Numbered from the stretch's first letter, positions 21,350 to 33,529 are shown. The stretch: 64,000 nt of DNA from Cycas panzhihuaensis (GCA_023213395.1 CM041465.1:178319741-178383740), one strand, 5' to 3'. The notes: a model not told the origin generated them from the letters alone. Numbers and translations are program-made.

Positions 21350-22494
21350 TTAAGTCAAACTCCAATGCCATCTTTGAAATACCTGAACTTCTCTCTACCA
21401 AGTGCTTTGGTAAAGATATTTGCAAGCTACTAATTGGTTGGCCTGTAGACAAGGTCGATCTCACCATCCTAAACTTGCTCTCTGATAAAATGGCGATGAA
21501 CCTCTATATGCTTGGTTTGTGGATGAAAAATTGAATTCTTTGTTCACTTGAGCACGCTTTGATTATCACAATATAGCTTGATGGGGTGAATTTGCTCAAA
21601 TCCAAGTTTCTCAAGAATTTGTTGCAGCCAGATAGCTTTACAAGCTACACTGATGACAACTTTATATTTTGTTTCTATGGATGAAAGAGTAACATTTGGT
21701 TGCTTCTTAGGACACCACGAAATAACAACTGACCCAAAGTTAAAATAGTAACTTGAGGTTGATCTCCTGCTATATTTCTTTTAGATATCTATGTATCCAT
21801 TTTGCAACATTTCAATGTATTTGGTTGGGCTAAGACGTAAATCTAGAACATATTCCAAGAACATATGAAATATTAGGTCTAATGTTAGTCAAATTCCTTA
21901 AACTACCCACTATCTGTCTACAAAGAGTGGAGTCTATAGATTTCGCTTCCTCCTCAAGTGTTAATTTGGTGCTAGTCTTTATTGGGCTGGGTGAAGATTT
22001 GTAGTCCTCCATTTTGAACCTCTGCAAAATGTCCAATGTATACTTGGCTCGAGGTATGAAGAAGTTGCTTGGTTGCTGCCACACCTTCATGCCAAAAAAT
22101 TAGTGAAGATGTCCAAGATCAATCATCTTGAAACTCCTTTTAAGATCCTATTGAAGACTTTTAATCATTTTTGGGTCATTCTAAGTGATAATCAAATTAT
22201 TTACATACAAAATGACAAGAATGACATGTTAGTTTCAAACCTTGATGTATAGGTTTGAATCTGATCAGAATTAATAAAATCCATGTCCCAAAACGTAATC
22301 ATAGATTTTAGAATACCATGCATGTGGTGTCTACTTCAAACCATAGAAGGCCATTTTGAGGTGACATACTAGATGCTCCTTGTTGTGTGGAATGTAACAA
22401 GGAAGTTTTTCTAAATATACCTCCTCAAGTCACCATTTAAAAAAGCGCTATTAACATCCATTTGGTAAATTGGTCATTTGCATTTAGTAGCTAA
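21350..22494 (-). pseudogene. pol: RT C-terminus and RNase H of copia D
   Basis: The minus strand at 21830-22090 reads FFIPRAKYTLDILQRFKMED and CRQIVGSLRNLTNIRPNISY (RT-RNase H connection). The C-terminal block (QTKHIEVHRHFIREQ, LANIFTKALGREKFRY) ends with a stop near 21352, just before the polypurine tract. Multiple stops between. The high-coordinate end is cut at 22494 by the copia A insertion; the upstream part of RT resumes at 29971. Confidence 0.85.
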
Positions 22495-23050
22495 TGTTAA
22501 ACCTTATGTTTACATGTTAAGATTATGTATTTTATTTTTCATGTAATATTTGTACTTTTGTACTTTAGGGGTGACTTATCACTTAAGTGATAAAGTGCAC
22601 ACCCACATTCTTTCTAGTGATACAATGTTGCCACTAAAGGGTCAAATGGACCCCCATGCACTTTTGCTCACTTGAGAGCCCCAAAAGGACACATCTCCTA
22701 TATGCAAGGCATGTACCTTGGATGTTTGACACTTGTCAAACATCCAATGCCTTAGGTCTCTCATTTCACTCTATATAATGAGACCTCTCCTCATTGTTCT
22801 CATATAGAGTTGGAGTCAGATTGTTATGCTGTTAGTTTGCTAATCAAACTATTTATTCATTTGGAGGTTGGACCAATTCCAACCCCACACATTTGGTATC
22901 ATTCTCTTGCTTCTTCATTTTCATGCTTTGTCTTGCTTATGCTTTTCATCTTGAGAGTATCATACTTGTTAGCATTTGTTGCTTTCTAGAACTAGAGTGA
23001 ACCTAGCTTCTAGATCTTGGGACTGTGAGGCCATTAGGCCTCTTTTCACA
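22495..23050 (+). repeat. 5' LTR of copia A
   Basis: TGTTAAACC to TCTTTTCACA. It carries the perfect palindrome TTATCACTTAAGTGATAA at 22576-22593 and a TATA-like CTATATAATG at 22771-22780, which would set the transcription start in the LTR. The end is defined by the TSD, the partner LTR and the primer site that follows. Confidence 0.95.
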
Positions 23051-25215
23051 TTTGGTATCAAAGCAAGAGGAGACTAGTTCCCTCTGTTCTGTTTGTTGTT
23101 GCTCAAGGAGATTCAAAGAAAGGCTACAAACCCTTGGTGATGACCTTCGCCCTTCGAAGGCGATCCAAGGTTTGCTAAGACCCATTTTTTGCAAATTCAA
23201 ACTTCTTGGAGCAGTGTTGAAGGCTGGAGCAAGGCTACTTTCAGATCTGAATTTTTTTTTTCAAATCTCTATCAAAGGGTGCAACACTATTTTCTTCAAA
23301 AATAATGCTTTTTCTTTAATTTTTCTTAAAAAAAAATTATTTTTTCAGAAGATAAGAGGCAGATCTGAGATATTATATCACTTTGTGACTACAAATCAGC
23401 TTTGTAAGCATTTTTTTAGGCTCATAAGCTTTTGCAATCAATTTGTATCGCTTGTTCCTCAAATCTGGGCAAGTTTACTCACGTTTTCTGTAATTTTTCT
23501 ACTAAAATCTGCATTTTTTAGCTATTTTTTTTCTCACATTTGGGTGCTGAGCTATTCTCCAGCCATTTGAAGCGCTCAGACTGAATTTACTTGAAGTTTG
23601 AGGCCCCTTGCAGCATGTGGATCAATTTCTGGGCATTTTTAGCCTTGAAACCCCACTCAAAAAGCACAAAAAATTACTATTTTTCACTCTTTTTTCTCAT
23701 ATCAAGTTGGCTGTCCACATACTGACCCTGCATGCACCAGAAAGGCACTTAAGGGAAGAGTTTTAGTGATTAATACGAGGGTTTAAAACCTCGGACAGCC
23801 GTACGGCTCCAGTTTTCCTTTCTCAAGGACGTGTAACCAGCCATAACTTCAATTACTTGCAGCTCTCTGCACACTTGACGAAAAGCCTTGAGATTTTAGA
23901 GGGAGTTGGATACCACTTGGGCACCCCTCCTCCTGAATTTTCAGTACAAACAAAGGTCTCTACACGTTGTTCTCATCATTTGCGTGTCCACGGGAGCCGC
24001 CCAAGTCACGCTGCCATGATTGCAAATTTTTTTATGTGCGATAAGTGACTCAAACAAGTAATTTCTAAGCACCATTATCATCATTAAGTGAAAATTTTCA
24101 CTATTTTTAGTGCTTATTAAGGCTCCCTGCATGGTGTCCTTATTGCTCAAAGTTACAAAAAAAAATTAAATTTCAGCCTTTATTTTTAAGCACTTCAAGC
24201 TTTATTTTACACTTATTCCATGTTTGTAAGTGTTAAAAAGTCTTGTTGAAAGTGATTTTAAGTATTGATACTTTGTCAAAAGTGATATTTATCACTATTT
24301 CAACACTCCTTTTAAGGCACCTTGCATGGTGACCCTTAGTCTCGAAAAGGGCTCAAGAATACTTCCTACTTAATAAAATCACTTCATTTTTTTATCGTTG
24401 GGACTATTTTAAAGTCCCAACACTTGGTGCTTGGTGTTCTATTTTGCAAGTGGTTCTCTTACCTTCACTCTTGAGGATTAAAAGGAACCCATTTGTATCT
24501 TCATCATAAGGTTTTGCTTTGCTTCATTGAGTACTTAAGCACATTTTCAAAGTACTTTCTTGCAAAACTCATTGTACTTGAGCATCTGTTTTTTTACTTG
24601 GATCTGCATAAGCACTACACTTCATTAAGTGCTCATTATAACAACACTTTAAGTGTTCATATTGATGTACTAAATTTGCTTCTTTTTGAAGCCTCTTTTT
24701 CATTGTAAGCTTAATCAAACATTTTCACAAGTACATCATCCAAGTAAAAATAAATCTTAAGTTCACTTTAACCTTCTAAAAAGTGACTTAAAAATCCTGT
24801 TGGAGAGGCCCGAAAAAGGTTCAAACCTTGCCTCTGAAATAACCTTAAGCTTGGTGTATTCCCTAGGGGACCAACCGACTGTACGATTAGTGCACGACAA
24901 TTAAGGTTGCTTGAGGGAAAAGAGGTTCGAAAAGGGTGTTATTGGGGCTGTGAATCCCAGGGAAAGTATGGTACGTCCATGCAGATCAACCCTACCTGCC
25001 TTGTCCTAGATTTAACTTGGCCAACTGTTGGATCTCCTCTATAGATCAAGGTTGGACCAACTCCATAGCCTAGTCCTCCACCCCTCATCATTCCATTCAG
25101 TTGTTGGATCTTCTAGTAAGATCAGAACTGTTGGTTTCGTTAGAAGGTGGAATTTAAGCGATGAAAGCTTTGAGTTTCCAAATTATCTGCTAGCTTCAAA
25201 CCTTACAACTAAAAC
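23051..25215 (+). other. primer site and 2.2-kb untranslated leader of copia A
   Basis: The primer site TTGGTATCAAAGC starts at 23052 (initiator-Met type, one mismatch to TGGTATCAGAGC). The 2.16 kb to the gag ATG has T-rich stretches and no convincing protein; the open frame at 23025-23570 begins inside the LTR and is low complexity. The segment 24800-25010 matches the leader of copia D (33130-33240) including GTATGGTA and CCATGCAGATCAACC, so that part is conserved. Such a long leader is unusual for copia elements. Confidence 0.75.
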
Positions 25216-26150
25216 ATGGCTGCTATTAACATGCTTAATGCATGCACCATTAGATTAACAGGTCAAGATAACTATCAATAATGGAAAATGATCACTCAGA
25301 ATCTGTTGATCATGAATGAATTTTGGGGTTATGTTTCTGGAAGAATACCCCAACCTGTACCTATTGTCAATGGCAATATAACTGTTCAACTTGATGATGC
25401 TTTTGTTGCTGCTTGGGAAGCCAAAGATGAAATCGCTTTGGCATTCCTTCATATGATTGTTGATGTACATGTGGATCAAAACATTGTTTGTGCAAAAACT
25501 TCTAAGGAAGCTTGGAACATTTTGTCCTCTTTGTATGAAAGGCGAGATGAAGCTTGCATTTTGATGGTAAAAGCTAAGTTGTATTCTGTAAAGTTTGTCA
25601 AGCCTATGTCGGCTTTTCTTTCCTCCATCAAGGAGGTATGTAATGAGTTGAATATACTAGGTAGTCCTGCAACAAGAGATGAACTTATAACATCTATCAC
25701 CAAAGCTTTGCCAAAGGACTACAATGGCTTTATATCTTCTACTACAAGAGATGGTTCTCTCAAAAGAATTCCATTTAATGAATTTGAAAGTTTATTGCTT
25801 CAAGAGGAACAAATTTACACCAAGGAAAACGAGGATGAACCATCAACATCAGGTGCATTCACGGCCAAATCAAAGGCCAAACAGAACCCCAAACCTGCAC
25901 TCTTAAAGCAGTTTGGGGACATGAACATTGGTTCTTCAAAGACTAATGTTGTGGGTTATTATTGTGGCAAAGTTGGCCACATTGCACTTGATTGTAGGAA
26001 GAAGCAAGCAGATCTACGTCAACAACAGCAGCAACCACGTCAACAAAATCAGAGACAGTAGCAGCCACGACATCAATTCCAACAAAGATTCCAGCAACAA
26101 CAGCAGTAGCAACCCACTCGACCAAATCGAGGTGCCTATCGAGGAGGTCA
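25216..26150 (+). pseudogene. gag: copia Gag (A)
   Basis: Start MAAINMLNACTIRLTG at 25216; an in-frame TAA at 25279 replaces a Gln codon, after which the frame is open to 26061. It includes the UBN2-type Gag core (EAWNILSSLYERRDEA, LKRIPFNEFESLLLQEEQ). The zinc knuckle at about 25951-25995 reads GYYCGKVGHIALDC: the first Cys is replaced by Gly, whereas copia D keeps CYYC. A Gln/His-rich tail follows, then a frameshift. It would form the particle shell. Confidence 0.85.
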
Positions 26151-26239
26151 AAGATGAAGGGGGGGGTTTAGAGGTGGCAATCAACGGCACTTCAATCAGT
26201 TTGCAGATGAAGACAAACTCTTTTGCGCTTATCAATCAT

Positions 26240-27651
26240 CCAAGGTTGATGAAACTTGGATTATTGATTTTGGAGCTTCACAACACATGACTGGGAGTGA
26301 AGAACTCCTTACCAGCATCAAGGAAGGTAAAGGTCAATCAGTGACCTTTGGCAACAATCAATCTGTTAAGATTTCTGGAATAGGCACAATAGCTCCATTT
26401 CACTCTTCGTCTAATCCTTCCTCTTCATTTCCCAATGGCAATGCCTACTTCATACCTTCTATGGACAAAAACTTACTATCTGTTAACAAGTTGGACAAGC
26501 AACAGATGAATGCCTTGTTCAGAAATGGGAAATGTATAATAAGTGACAAAGATGACCAAGTAGTAGCTGTTGGATATGAGGATCATGGCCTCTACAAATT
26601 GGATGCAAATAATATAACACTTGATTCTTCTTACTCTGGTTCTATTGTCACTCAACACTTGTCCAAGATGCAACTTTGGCATCAACGTCTAGGCCATTTG
26701 AGCTTAGACAATTTAAGGCAGATGATCAACAAAAATATGGTACATGGGCTTCCAAAGATCTATGGCACAAAATGTCTATGTGAAGCGTGCATAATGGGGA
26801 CTCAACATCACTTGCCTTTCCCTAAAGGAAAAGCTTGGCGTGCATCACATCCCTTGCAGCTGGTACACTTAGATTTGTGTGGACCTATGTCCACCACATA
26901 TTTTGGAGGAGCTTTGTACTACATCTCCTTCATTGATGACTTTTCTCATAAAGTTTGGGTCTACTTCATCAAGCACAAGTCTGAAGCTTTTTCAAAGTTC
27001 AAAGAATTCAAGCTTGAAGTGGAGAACGAGTCTGGCCACTCTATCAAGACATTAAGAACAGACAATGGAGGTGAATTTACTTCAAATGAATTCACCCAAT
27101 TCTGCAAGGATAATGGCATTCAGAGACAACTTACTATTCCTCACACTCCTCAACAAAATGGAGTCTCCGAAAGAATGAACAAAACTTTGGCTAATAAAGC
27201 CAAAGCAATGATGCATGCACAAGGACTCACTCGAGCTTATTGGGCAGAGGCATTCCACACAGTTGCCTATGTGGACAATCGAAGTCCAGCTACAACAGTC
27301 ACCGACATCACACCCGAGGAGGCATGGTCTGGCAAAAAGCCAATTGTCAGCCATTTGAGGACTTTTGGGTGCACTGCTTATATGCACATCCCCGATCAAC
27401 AAAGAACAAAATTAGACAAACATAGTCTAAAATGCATCTTTGTAGGTTATGCCATTCATAGCAAAGCCTACAAGTTGTATGATCCCATTGGAAAGAAAAT
27501 GCATCTCTCAAGAGATGTAATCTTTGCTGAAGACGATCATAAGGAGTTGCAAAAGATCTATGCAACCCCCATTGACAAAGGCAAGAAGATTGTTGAGGCT
27601 TTCCTTCCTCTCAATCTTCTACTCCATGTACATCATCTCGCACCTCTTTGA
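26240..27651 (+). pseudogene. pol: copia protease and integrase (A)
   Basis: The protease site reads IIDFGASQHMTG, with DFG at 26266-26274 in place of DSG or DTG. After that 26287-27651 is one open frame. The GAG-pre-integrase motif is LWHQRLGHLSLDNL with CEAC (about 26670-26800). The integrase core has HLDLCGPM, TDNGGEF and GVSERMNKT, so D, D and E are all present. The GYAIHSKAYKLYDP and ISRDVIFAED-type C-terminal copia blocks follow. The frame is lost near 27560-27650 at the junction to RT. Confidence 0.88.
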
Positions 27652-29382
27652 ATTTGTCTACATCATCTGATATGGCTCCACTTGATCCTAGCACATCTTC
27701 TGTTGATCAACCACTTAGACTAGAAGATCTTGAGGTTCAAGTCACTTCAATTCAAAAGTTACCAAAATGGTATACTCAAACAGTTCAGGACGACCACATT
27801 ATCGAAGGTAAACGTCCATCAAAATACAGGCAGCAGACCAATTATGCACTTATGGCTAAAGTGCTATGTGTTGATGAGCCTTCCACTTTTGATGAGGCTT
27901 CTAAAAATGAAAATTGGAAGGCTGCCATGGATGAAGAAATCCATTCTATTGAAAAGAATGGTACTTGGGATTTCGTCGAATTGCCTAAACACAAACAGGC
28001 AATCAGTTGCAAATGGGTTTACAAGACAAAATTCCATTCTGATGGTACACTTAAGCGGCAGAAGGCCCGCCTTGTGGCAAAAGGATTCAAACAAAAGGAA
28101 GGCATAGACTATGAAGAGACTTTTGCACCAGTGGCAAATATGAACACCATCAGACTCATTTTGGCCTTAGCAGCTCAATGTAAATGGCCAGTCTTTCAGA
28201 TGGACGTGAAGAGCGCCTTTCTTAATGGCGATCTTCAGGAGGAGGTATACTTGGAGCAACCTCCCGATTACAAGGTACAAGGCAAGGAGCATTTAGTATG
28301 TCGCCTAAAAAAGGCACTATATGGCTTAGAACAAGCTCCAAGAGCATGGTACTTGAAGATCGATGATTACTTGTTGAGACATGGGTTTCATCGATCCACT
28401 TCAGACCCTAACCTATACATCAAACATGAAAAGAACCATGCCATTTTTTTTGTCTTGTATGTAAATGACTTAGTGGCCATTGGCAATGACACTAAGATAA
28501 TAAACATTCTCCAGGATGACTTAAAAAGAAGTTTCGAGATGACAGATCTTGGACTTCTTCATTATTTCTTAGGCTTTGAGGTATGGCAACAACAAATATA
28601 TCTTCATCTCCCAAGCGAAATATTCTTGGGACATTCTGCAACGGTTCAGGATGCACGACTGCAAACCAGCACCTACACCAATGGAGAATGGCACTAAGCT
28701 TACTCTCAATGAGGAAGCTGCACCTGCAGATCCCACACTTTATCGGTAGTTGATTGGTAGCCTCATTTATTTCACCAACACTCGACCGGATATTTCATTT
28801 GCAGTTGGGATTTGTTCACATTACATGTCTCAACCCAATCAGAAACATTGGAATGCAGCTAAACACATACTTAAATACATCAAAGGCACATTGCAACATG
28901 GCCTTGAGTATGCACATAATGAAAACTTCACTCTGGAAGGGTTCTCAGATTCTGATTGGGCAGGTTGCTAGGATAGCAGGAGATCAACCTCGGGATACTG
29001 TTTTTCCCTTGGTTCGTTGATTGTTTCATGGAGTTGCAAGAAGCAACCCAATGTTACCTTGTCCTCCATCGAGCAGTACAAAGTCAGCGCAGCTTGTGAA
29101 GCTATCTGGCTACGACGGATTCTTGGGAAACTTGGACTTGAGCAAGATCACCCCACCAGGATATATTGTGACAATCAAAGTGTACTCAAGTTAGCCAAGA
29201 ATTCAGTTTTTCATGCACGGACCAAACACATCGAGGTTCATCATCACTTCATGAAAGAGCATGTGCAGAATGGTGAGATCAACCTCTAGTACAGACCTAC
29301 AGAGGAGCAGACAGCAGATATCTTTACCAAGCCTCTTGGTAGAGAAAAAATTGTAAAATTCAGAGATGGTCTTGGCGTCTAA
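27648..29382 (+). pseudogene. pol: copia reverse transcriptase and RNase H (A)
   Basis: RT frame 27648-28697 contains [47 protein letters not shown] and LYGLEQAPRAWY. The catalytic box is YVND at 28458-28469, that is, the first Asp of YVDD has become Asn. A frameshift near 28600 leads to RNase H (28750 on) with GSLIYFTNTRPDISFAVGIC, FSDSDWAGC, SSIEQYKVS and YCDNQSVLKLAKN. In-frame stops are at 28747-28749, 28969-28971 and 29287-29289. It ends GLGV and TAA at 29380-29382. Confidence 0.9.
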
Positions 29383-29409
29383 CTTAACATTATAAACAGT
29401 AAGTGGGGG

Positions 29410-29965
29410 TGTTAAACTTTATGTTTATATGTTAAGATTATGTACTTTATTTTTCATGTAATATTTGTACTTTTGTACTTTAGGGGTGACTTATCACTTA
29501 AGTGATAAAGTGCACAACCACATTCTTTCTAGTGACACAACGTTGTCACTAAAGGGTGAAATCGACCCCCATGCACTTTTGCTCACTTGAGAGTCCCAAA
29601 AGGACACATGTCCTACATGCAAGGCATGTACCTTGGATGTTTGACACTTGTCAAACATCCAATGCCTTAGGTCTCTCATTTCACTCTATATAATGAGACC
29701 TCTCATCATTGTTCTCATATAGAGTTGTAGCTGTATTGTTATGCTATCAGTTTGCTAATCAAACTGTTTATTCATTTGGAGGTTGGACCAATTCCAACCC
29801 CACACATTTGGTATCATTCTCTTACTCCTTCATTTTCATGCTTTGTCTTGCTTATGCTTTTCATCTTGAGAGTATCATACTTGTTAGCATTTGTTGCTTT
29901 CTAGAACTAGAGTGAACGTAGCTTCTAGATCTTGGGACTGTGAGGCCATTAGGCCTCTTTTTACA
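29410..29965 (+). repeat. 3' LTR of copia A
   Basis: Begins TGTTAAACT after the purine tract AAGTGGGGG (29401-29409) and ends TTTTTACA. It carries the family palindrome at 29491-29508 and a TATA-like sequence at 29686-29694. Confidence 0.95.
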
Positions 29966-30460
29966 GCTAAGGCCACAATAATTTTGATGGTGTTCATGTT
30001 TGCAATAGGTGCATAGGATGTTTGCAACAGGTGTGTAGGTCTCCTCATAATCAACTCCTCTTTTTTGTTTGAAGCCCTTTGCAACTAGGTGAGCCTTGTG
30101 ACACTCGATTGAACCATCAAATTGGAACTTGGTCTTATAAACCTAATTACAACTAATTGCTTGTTTGTCTTTTGGTAAATTGACAGTCCTATGTTTCATT
30201 ATTTTGAACAGAAAGAGTCCCATCATCCATAGCAACTCTCCACTTTTCATCATTATATGCCTTCTCAAAGGTGGAAAGCTCTTTGGTACTAAGCACTTCA
30301 ACTATAAGTGCATAATTTACATTGGTTTGTGGATGCATGTTGGATGGTCTTTTCCCTTTAATCTGTTGAGCACTAATAATTGTTTGGAGATACCGTTTTG
30401 GTAATTTCTTCGCCATTCTTGTTACAACATCAATGTCTTGTTCCTATAAAGACTGTTGAA
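29966..30460 (-). pseudogene. pol: RT N-terminal part of copia D
   Basis: Minus-strand frames at 29884-30084 ([17 protein letters not shown]) and 30189-30416 (AKKLPKRYLQTI, KGKRPSNMHPQTNVNYALIV, NDEKWRVAMDD) are the start of the copia RT. It breaks off at 29971, inside the ALAA region, because of the copia A insertion; the remainder continues at 22494. Stops and shifts separate the pieces. Confidence 0.82.
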
Positions 30461-30569
30461 TCCTAGGTGTGTTGGAAGAACTATGTGGAAGAGTTGTAGA
30501 ACCTGAAGTGGGTGATGAAGACATTGAGGTTGCAGATATGGATTTGCCTTTGTCAAGGGGAATTCGTAT

Positions 30570-31870
30570 TTAGCTAAGGTCTAATTCTTGGTTGTCTTCT
30601 ACAAAGATGACATCCCTAGTTACTTGCTTTTTCCTGGCCATGGGTTCACAGATTTTGTAGGCTTTGTTGCCAGCACAATACCTAATAAAAAAGTATTTAA
30701 GGCTTTTGTCATCAAATTTTCTTCGTTGTTCTTGAGGGATGTGCATGAAATCAATGCACCCAAAAATGTATAGATGGTTGATCGTTGGCTTCCGGCTAAT
30801 ACAAGCCTCCTTGGGTGTCATGTTCCAAACTATAGTAGGGAAACTCTGATTGGACAAGTAAGCAACAATTTGAATTGCTTTAGCCCAATGCATTTGAGTG
30901 AGGCCTTTAGCTTGCACCATGGCTTTGTCTTTGTTGACAAGTGTTGTTTTCATGTGTTTTGCCACACCATTCTATTGCGGTATGTGGAAGAGAAAATTGT
31001 CATTTAATGCCATTGTGAGTGCAAAACTAGTTGAACTCCTTAAAGGTGTATTCACCACTATTGTCAGACCTAAGGACTTTGAGTTGCATGTTTGACTCTT
31101 CTCAATTGTAAGTTTAATTTCCTTAAACTTAATGAGGGTTTCTAATTTGTGTTTTAGAAAGTATACCCACATTTTATGTGAGAAGTCATCAATAAAACTG
31201 ATGAAGTAGAGTGCACCTCCAAGAGATTTAGTAGACATAGGTCCACATATGTCTGAATATACTAGTTGCAACAAGCTTTGAGCTCTCTGTGCTTTAGCTT
31301 TTGGAAAAGGTTCCCTATGTTGTTTTCCCATCAAACATATTTTGCAAAGATATTTACCTATTGAAATCTTGGGCAAGCCACATACCATGTCCAATTTGCA
31401 TATCAACTTGATGCTATCTAAGTTCAAGTGACCTAGTCTTTCATGCTATAACTAATCTTTGCTTTGTGAATGTGAAATCATAGCATGAGAGTCGCTAGGT
31501 GTTGCATCTAATTTGTAGAGACCATGATTTTCATAACCAATAGCAACGACTTGGTCATTTGTATTTTTTATTATACATTTTCTATTTTTAAAAGTTCACT
31601 CATCTATTGTTTATCCAATTGACTAATAGAGAGTAAGCTTCTAGACATGCCAAGGACTAGAAACACACTACCACTAGGAAATGTTTGAGTAGGGTTTTGT
31701 TCATTGTCAATAGGAGCCACTTTGCCAACTCCTAATATTTCGAGTGACATTATCCTCAGAAATCACTATTTCACTCTTGCTTTCATGAATATCAATCAAC
31801 AAATCAACATCATCAATCATGTGACATGATGCACCTGAATCAGCAACCCAAGTGTTGTCATTTTGACAAT
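30570..31870 (-). pseudogene. pol: protease and integrase of copia D
   Basis: The protease DSGA is at 31830-31841 on the minus strand. The GAG-pre-integrase zinc region near 31320-31430 reads CGLPKISIGKYLCKICLMGK. The integrase core has YSDICGPM (first Asp) and FISFIDDFSHKMWVYFLKHK; the TDNGGEF block is damaged (LGLTIVVNTP). The C-terminal half, 30570-30965, reads MAKHMKTTLVNKDKAMVQ, EACISRKPTINHLYIFGC and VTRDVIFVED. At least two frameshifts. Confidence 0.82.
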
Positions 31871-32838
31871 CACCAAAGGCACAAAATAGCCTTTCATTCT
31901 AATCATGTTGTGCAATGTGGCTTTTATTGACACCATGAAATGCCCCACTTTGATTGTAATATGGGCCTTGACAACCTCCTTGAAATGCACCTTGATTTGG
32001 TCCTTGTAGGGGTTGTTGACATTACTCTTGCATATCGTTTTGCTTCTTCCTACACTCGGGTTGTATGTGGTTAATTTTTCCACAATAGTAACAAGTGTTT
32101 GTTTTGGGCTTATCACCATTAAGGTTGAGGTTCTCAAATTTCTTTTGCAAGTTCTGCTTGGGTACAAAGTATTGCTTGCCCTTTTACTTGCCGATGAAGG
32201 TGCTTGATGGTTCTACTTCACCTTGTTGAAAGTAGATCTACTCTTCCTGCAATGAAGTCCCTCCAATTCATTGAAAGTCATGGTGAACAATTTGTTGTTG
32301 TAGAAAAGATTGGAGATGAATCCATTGTAGTTTTTTGGAAGACTATGGATTGTAGTTGTGACTAAATCTTCATTAAAGATTGGTTTACAAAGTGAAGTTA
32401 ATTGATTGCTAATTGTTTTGACCGAAGTTAAATATGTAGCCATGGGTTCTACATATTGCAAGCTAAATAATTTAGCTTTTAACATTACAATCCGTGCATC
32501 ATCTCTATTTTCATACAATGAGGCAATAATATCCCAAGCATTCTTGGAAGAAGTAGCAGAATCAATATTTTGATCAACATTGTCATTTACAGATAAATGT
32601 TAAAAAGTTAGTGCAACTTTATCTCTAGCATTAAAAGCTGCAAGTGCAATGGGATCAATAAGAATTGGATTGTTGGGATCTAGTGGATTTGGTGTTGGTG
32701 TTGGCTTGACAATGGTGTCATTGACATAACCCTATAACTCATTCATTATCATGAGGTTTTTAACTTATTTTTTCCATGCAGAAAAGTTCTCACTCTAGTG
32801 AGTTTAATTATGTTTGCATTGAGCATTGAAGCGACCAT
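31871..32838 (-). pseudogene. gag: copia Gag of D
   Basis: ATG at 32838 (MVASMLNAN), same start type as copia A Gag (MAAINMLNA). The clearest frame is 32213-32518: MYENRDDARIVMLKAKLFSL, SLPKNYNGFISNLF and MTFNELEGL, closely matching the A Gag. The zinc knuckle CYYCGKINHIQPEC (about 32050-32095) has all four ligands, unlike A. Frameshifts and stops between. Confidence 0.83.
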
Positions 32839-33039
32839 GTTAAAAAATTAAATATTGTAACTAAAGTGAGCTTGGAAACTTTCAAGTTATACTTCTTAAA
32901 TTCCAATTGCAAAAATAATATCAACCCTAATTTATAAAGAGATCAAACAACTGAATATTGAGAAGACAAAGTGGAGGGTTTCACTTTAGATCGTCCAACC
33001 CTAGTTTATAAAAGATCCAATAATTGGCCAAATGTCAAA

Positions 33040-33215
33040 TTAATACAATTTGAGGTAAGGTTGATTTGCATGGCATATCATACTTTGACTAGGGTTCACA
33101 ACACTAATAACACTTATTACGAACCTTTCAATAGTGAGTTTTTAAAAATTTAGTGAGGCAAGGTTGATCTGCATGGTTGTACCATGCTTTCCTTTTTGTT
33201 CACAACACTAATAAT
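33040..33215 (-). repeat. duplicated leader segment in copia D
   Basis: A segment of about 85-90 bp containing ATTAGTGTTGTGAAC and, further on, CATGCA and ATCAACCTT (minus strand) occurs twice in a row in the D leader. Copia A has the same segment once (about 24920-25005). Confidence 0.6.
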
Positions 33216-33529
33216 AGCTTTTTCGGGCCTCTCAATTTAAGTGATTTTGATATTTTTGATGTTTTAAAATGATTAGAAATGGGTTGGAATTTGTGCAATT
33301 GAGCAAGTGTATGCTAAAATTATGTCCCAAATGACAAGAAATTGTTCAATTTGTCAATAAGTAATGCTCCAAAATGAGATGTTATGCTTTGATGTTTCCT
33401 TCCTTGGTGCAAAAACTCAATTTTAAAGCACTTTGAGCTCACTTTTGAAATGCATGAACCCCACACACACCAAAAATTTGATTTTATTGATGTAGCTCTT
33501 GGCTTTTTGGTTAGTTTTACTTCAATATG

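Larger units (their letters stand above)
22495..29965 (+). mobile_element. Ty1/copia retrotransposon A, full length, plus strand
   Basis: LTRs of 556 bp each (22495-23050 and 29410-29965) and TSD GCTAA on both sides (22490-22494, 29966-29970). It sits inside the RT of copia D in the opposite orientation. The LTRs differ at roughly 25 of 556 positions by eye with no indels, so this is not a recent insertion. Order: LTR, primer site, 2.2-kb leader, gag, protease, integrase, RT, RNase H, purine tract, LTR. Stops, frameshifts and changed catalytic residues make it inactive. Confidence 0.96.

Noticed and set aside
23025-23570. 181-codon open frame
   Set aside because: It begins inside the LTR of copia A and runs through a T-rich leader; phenylalanine-rich low complexity with no homologue in copia D.
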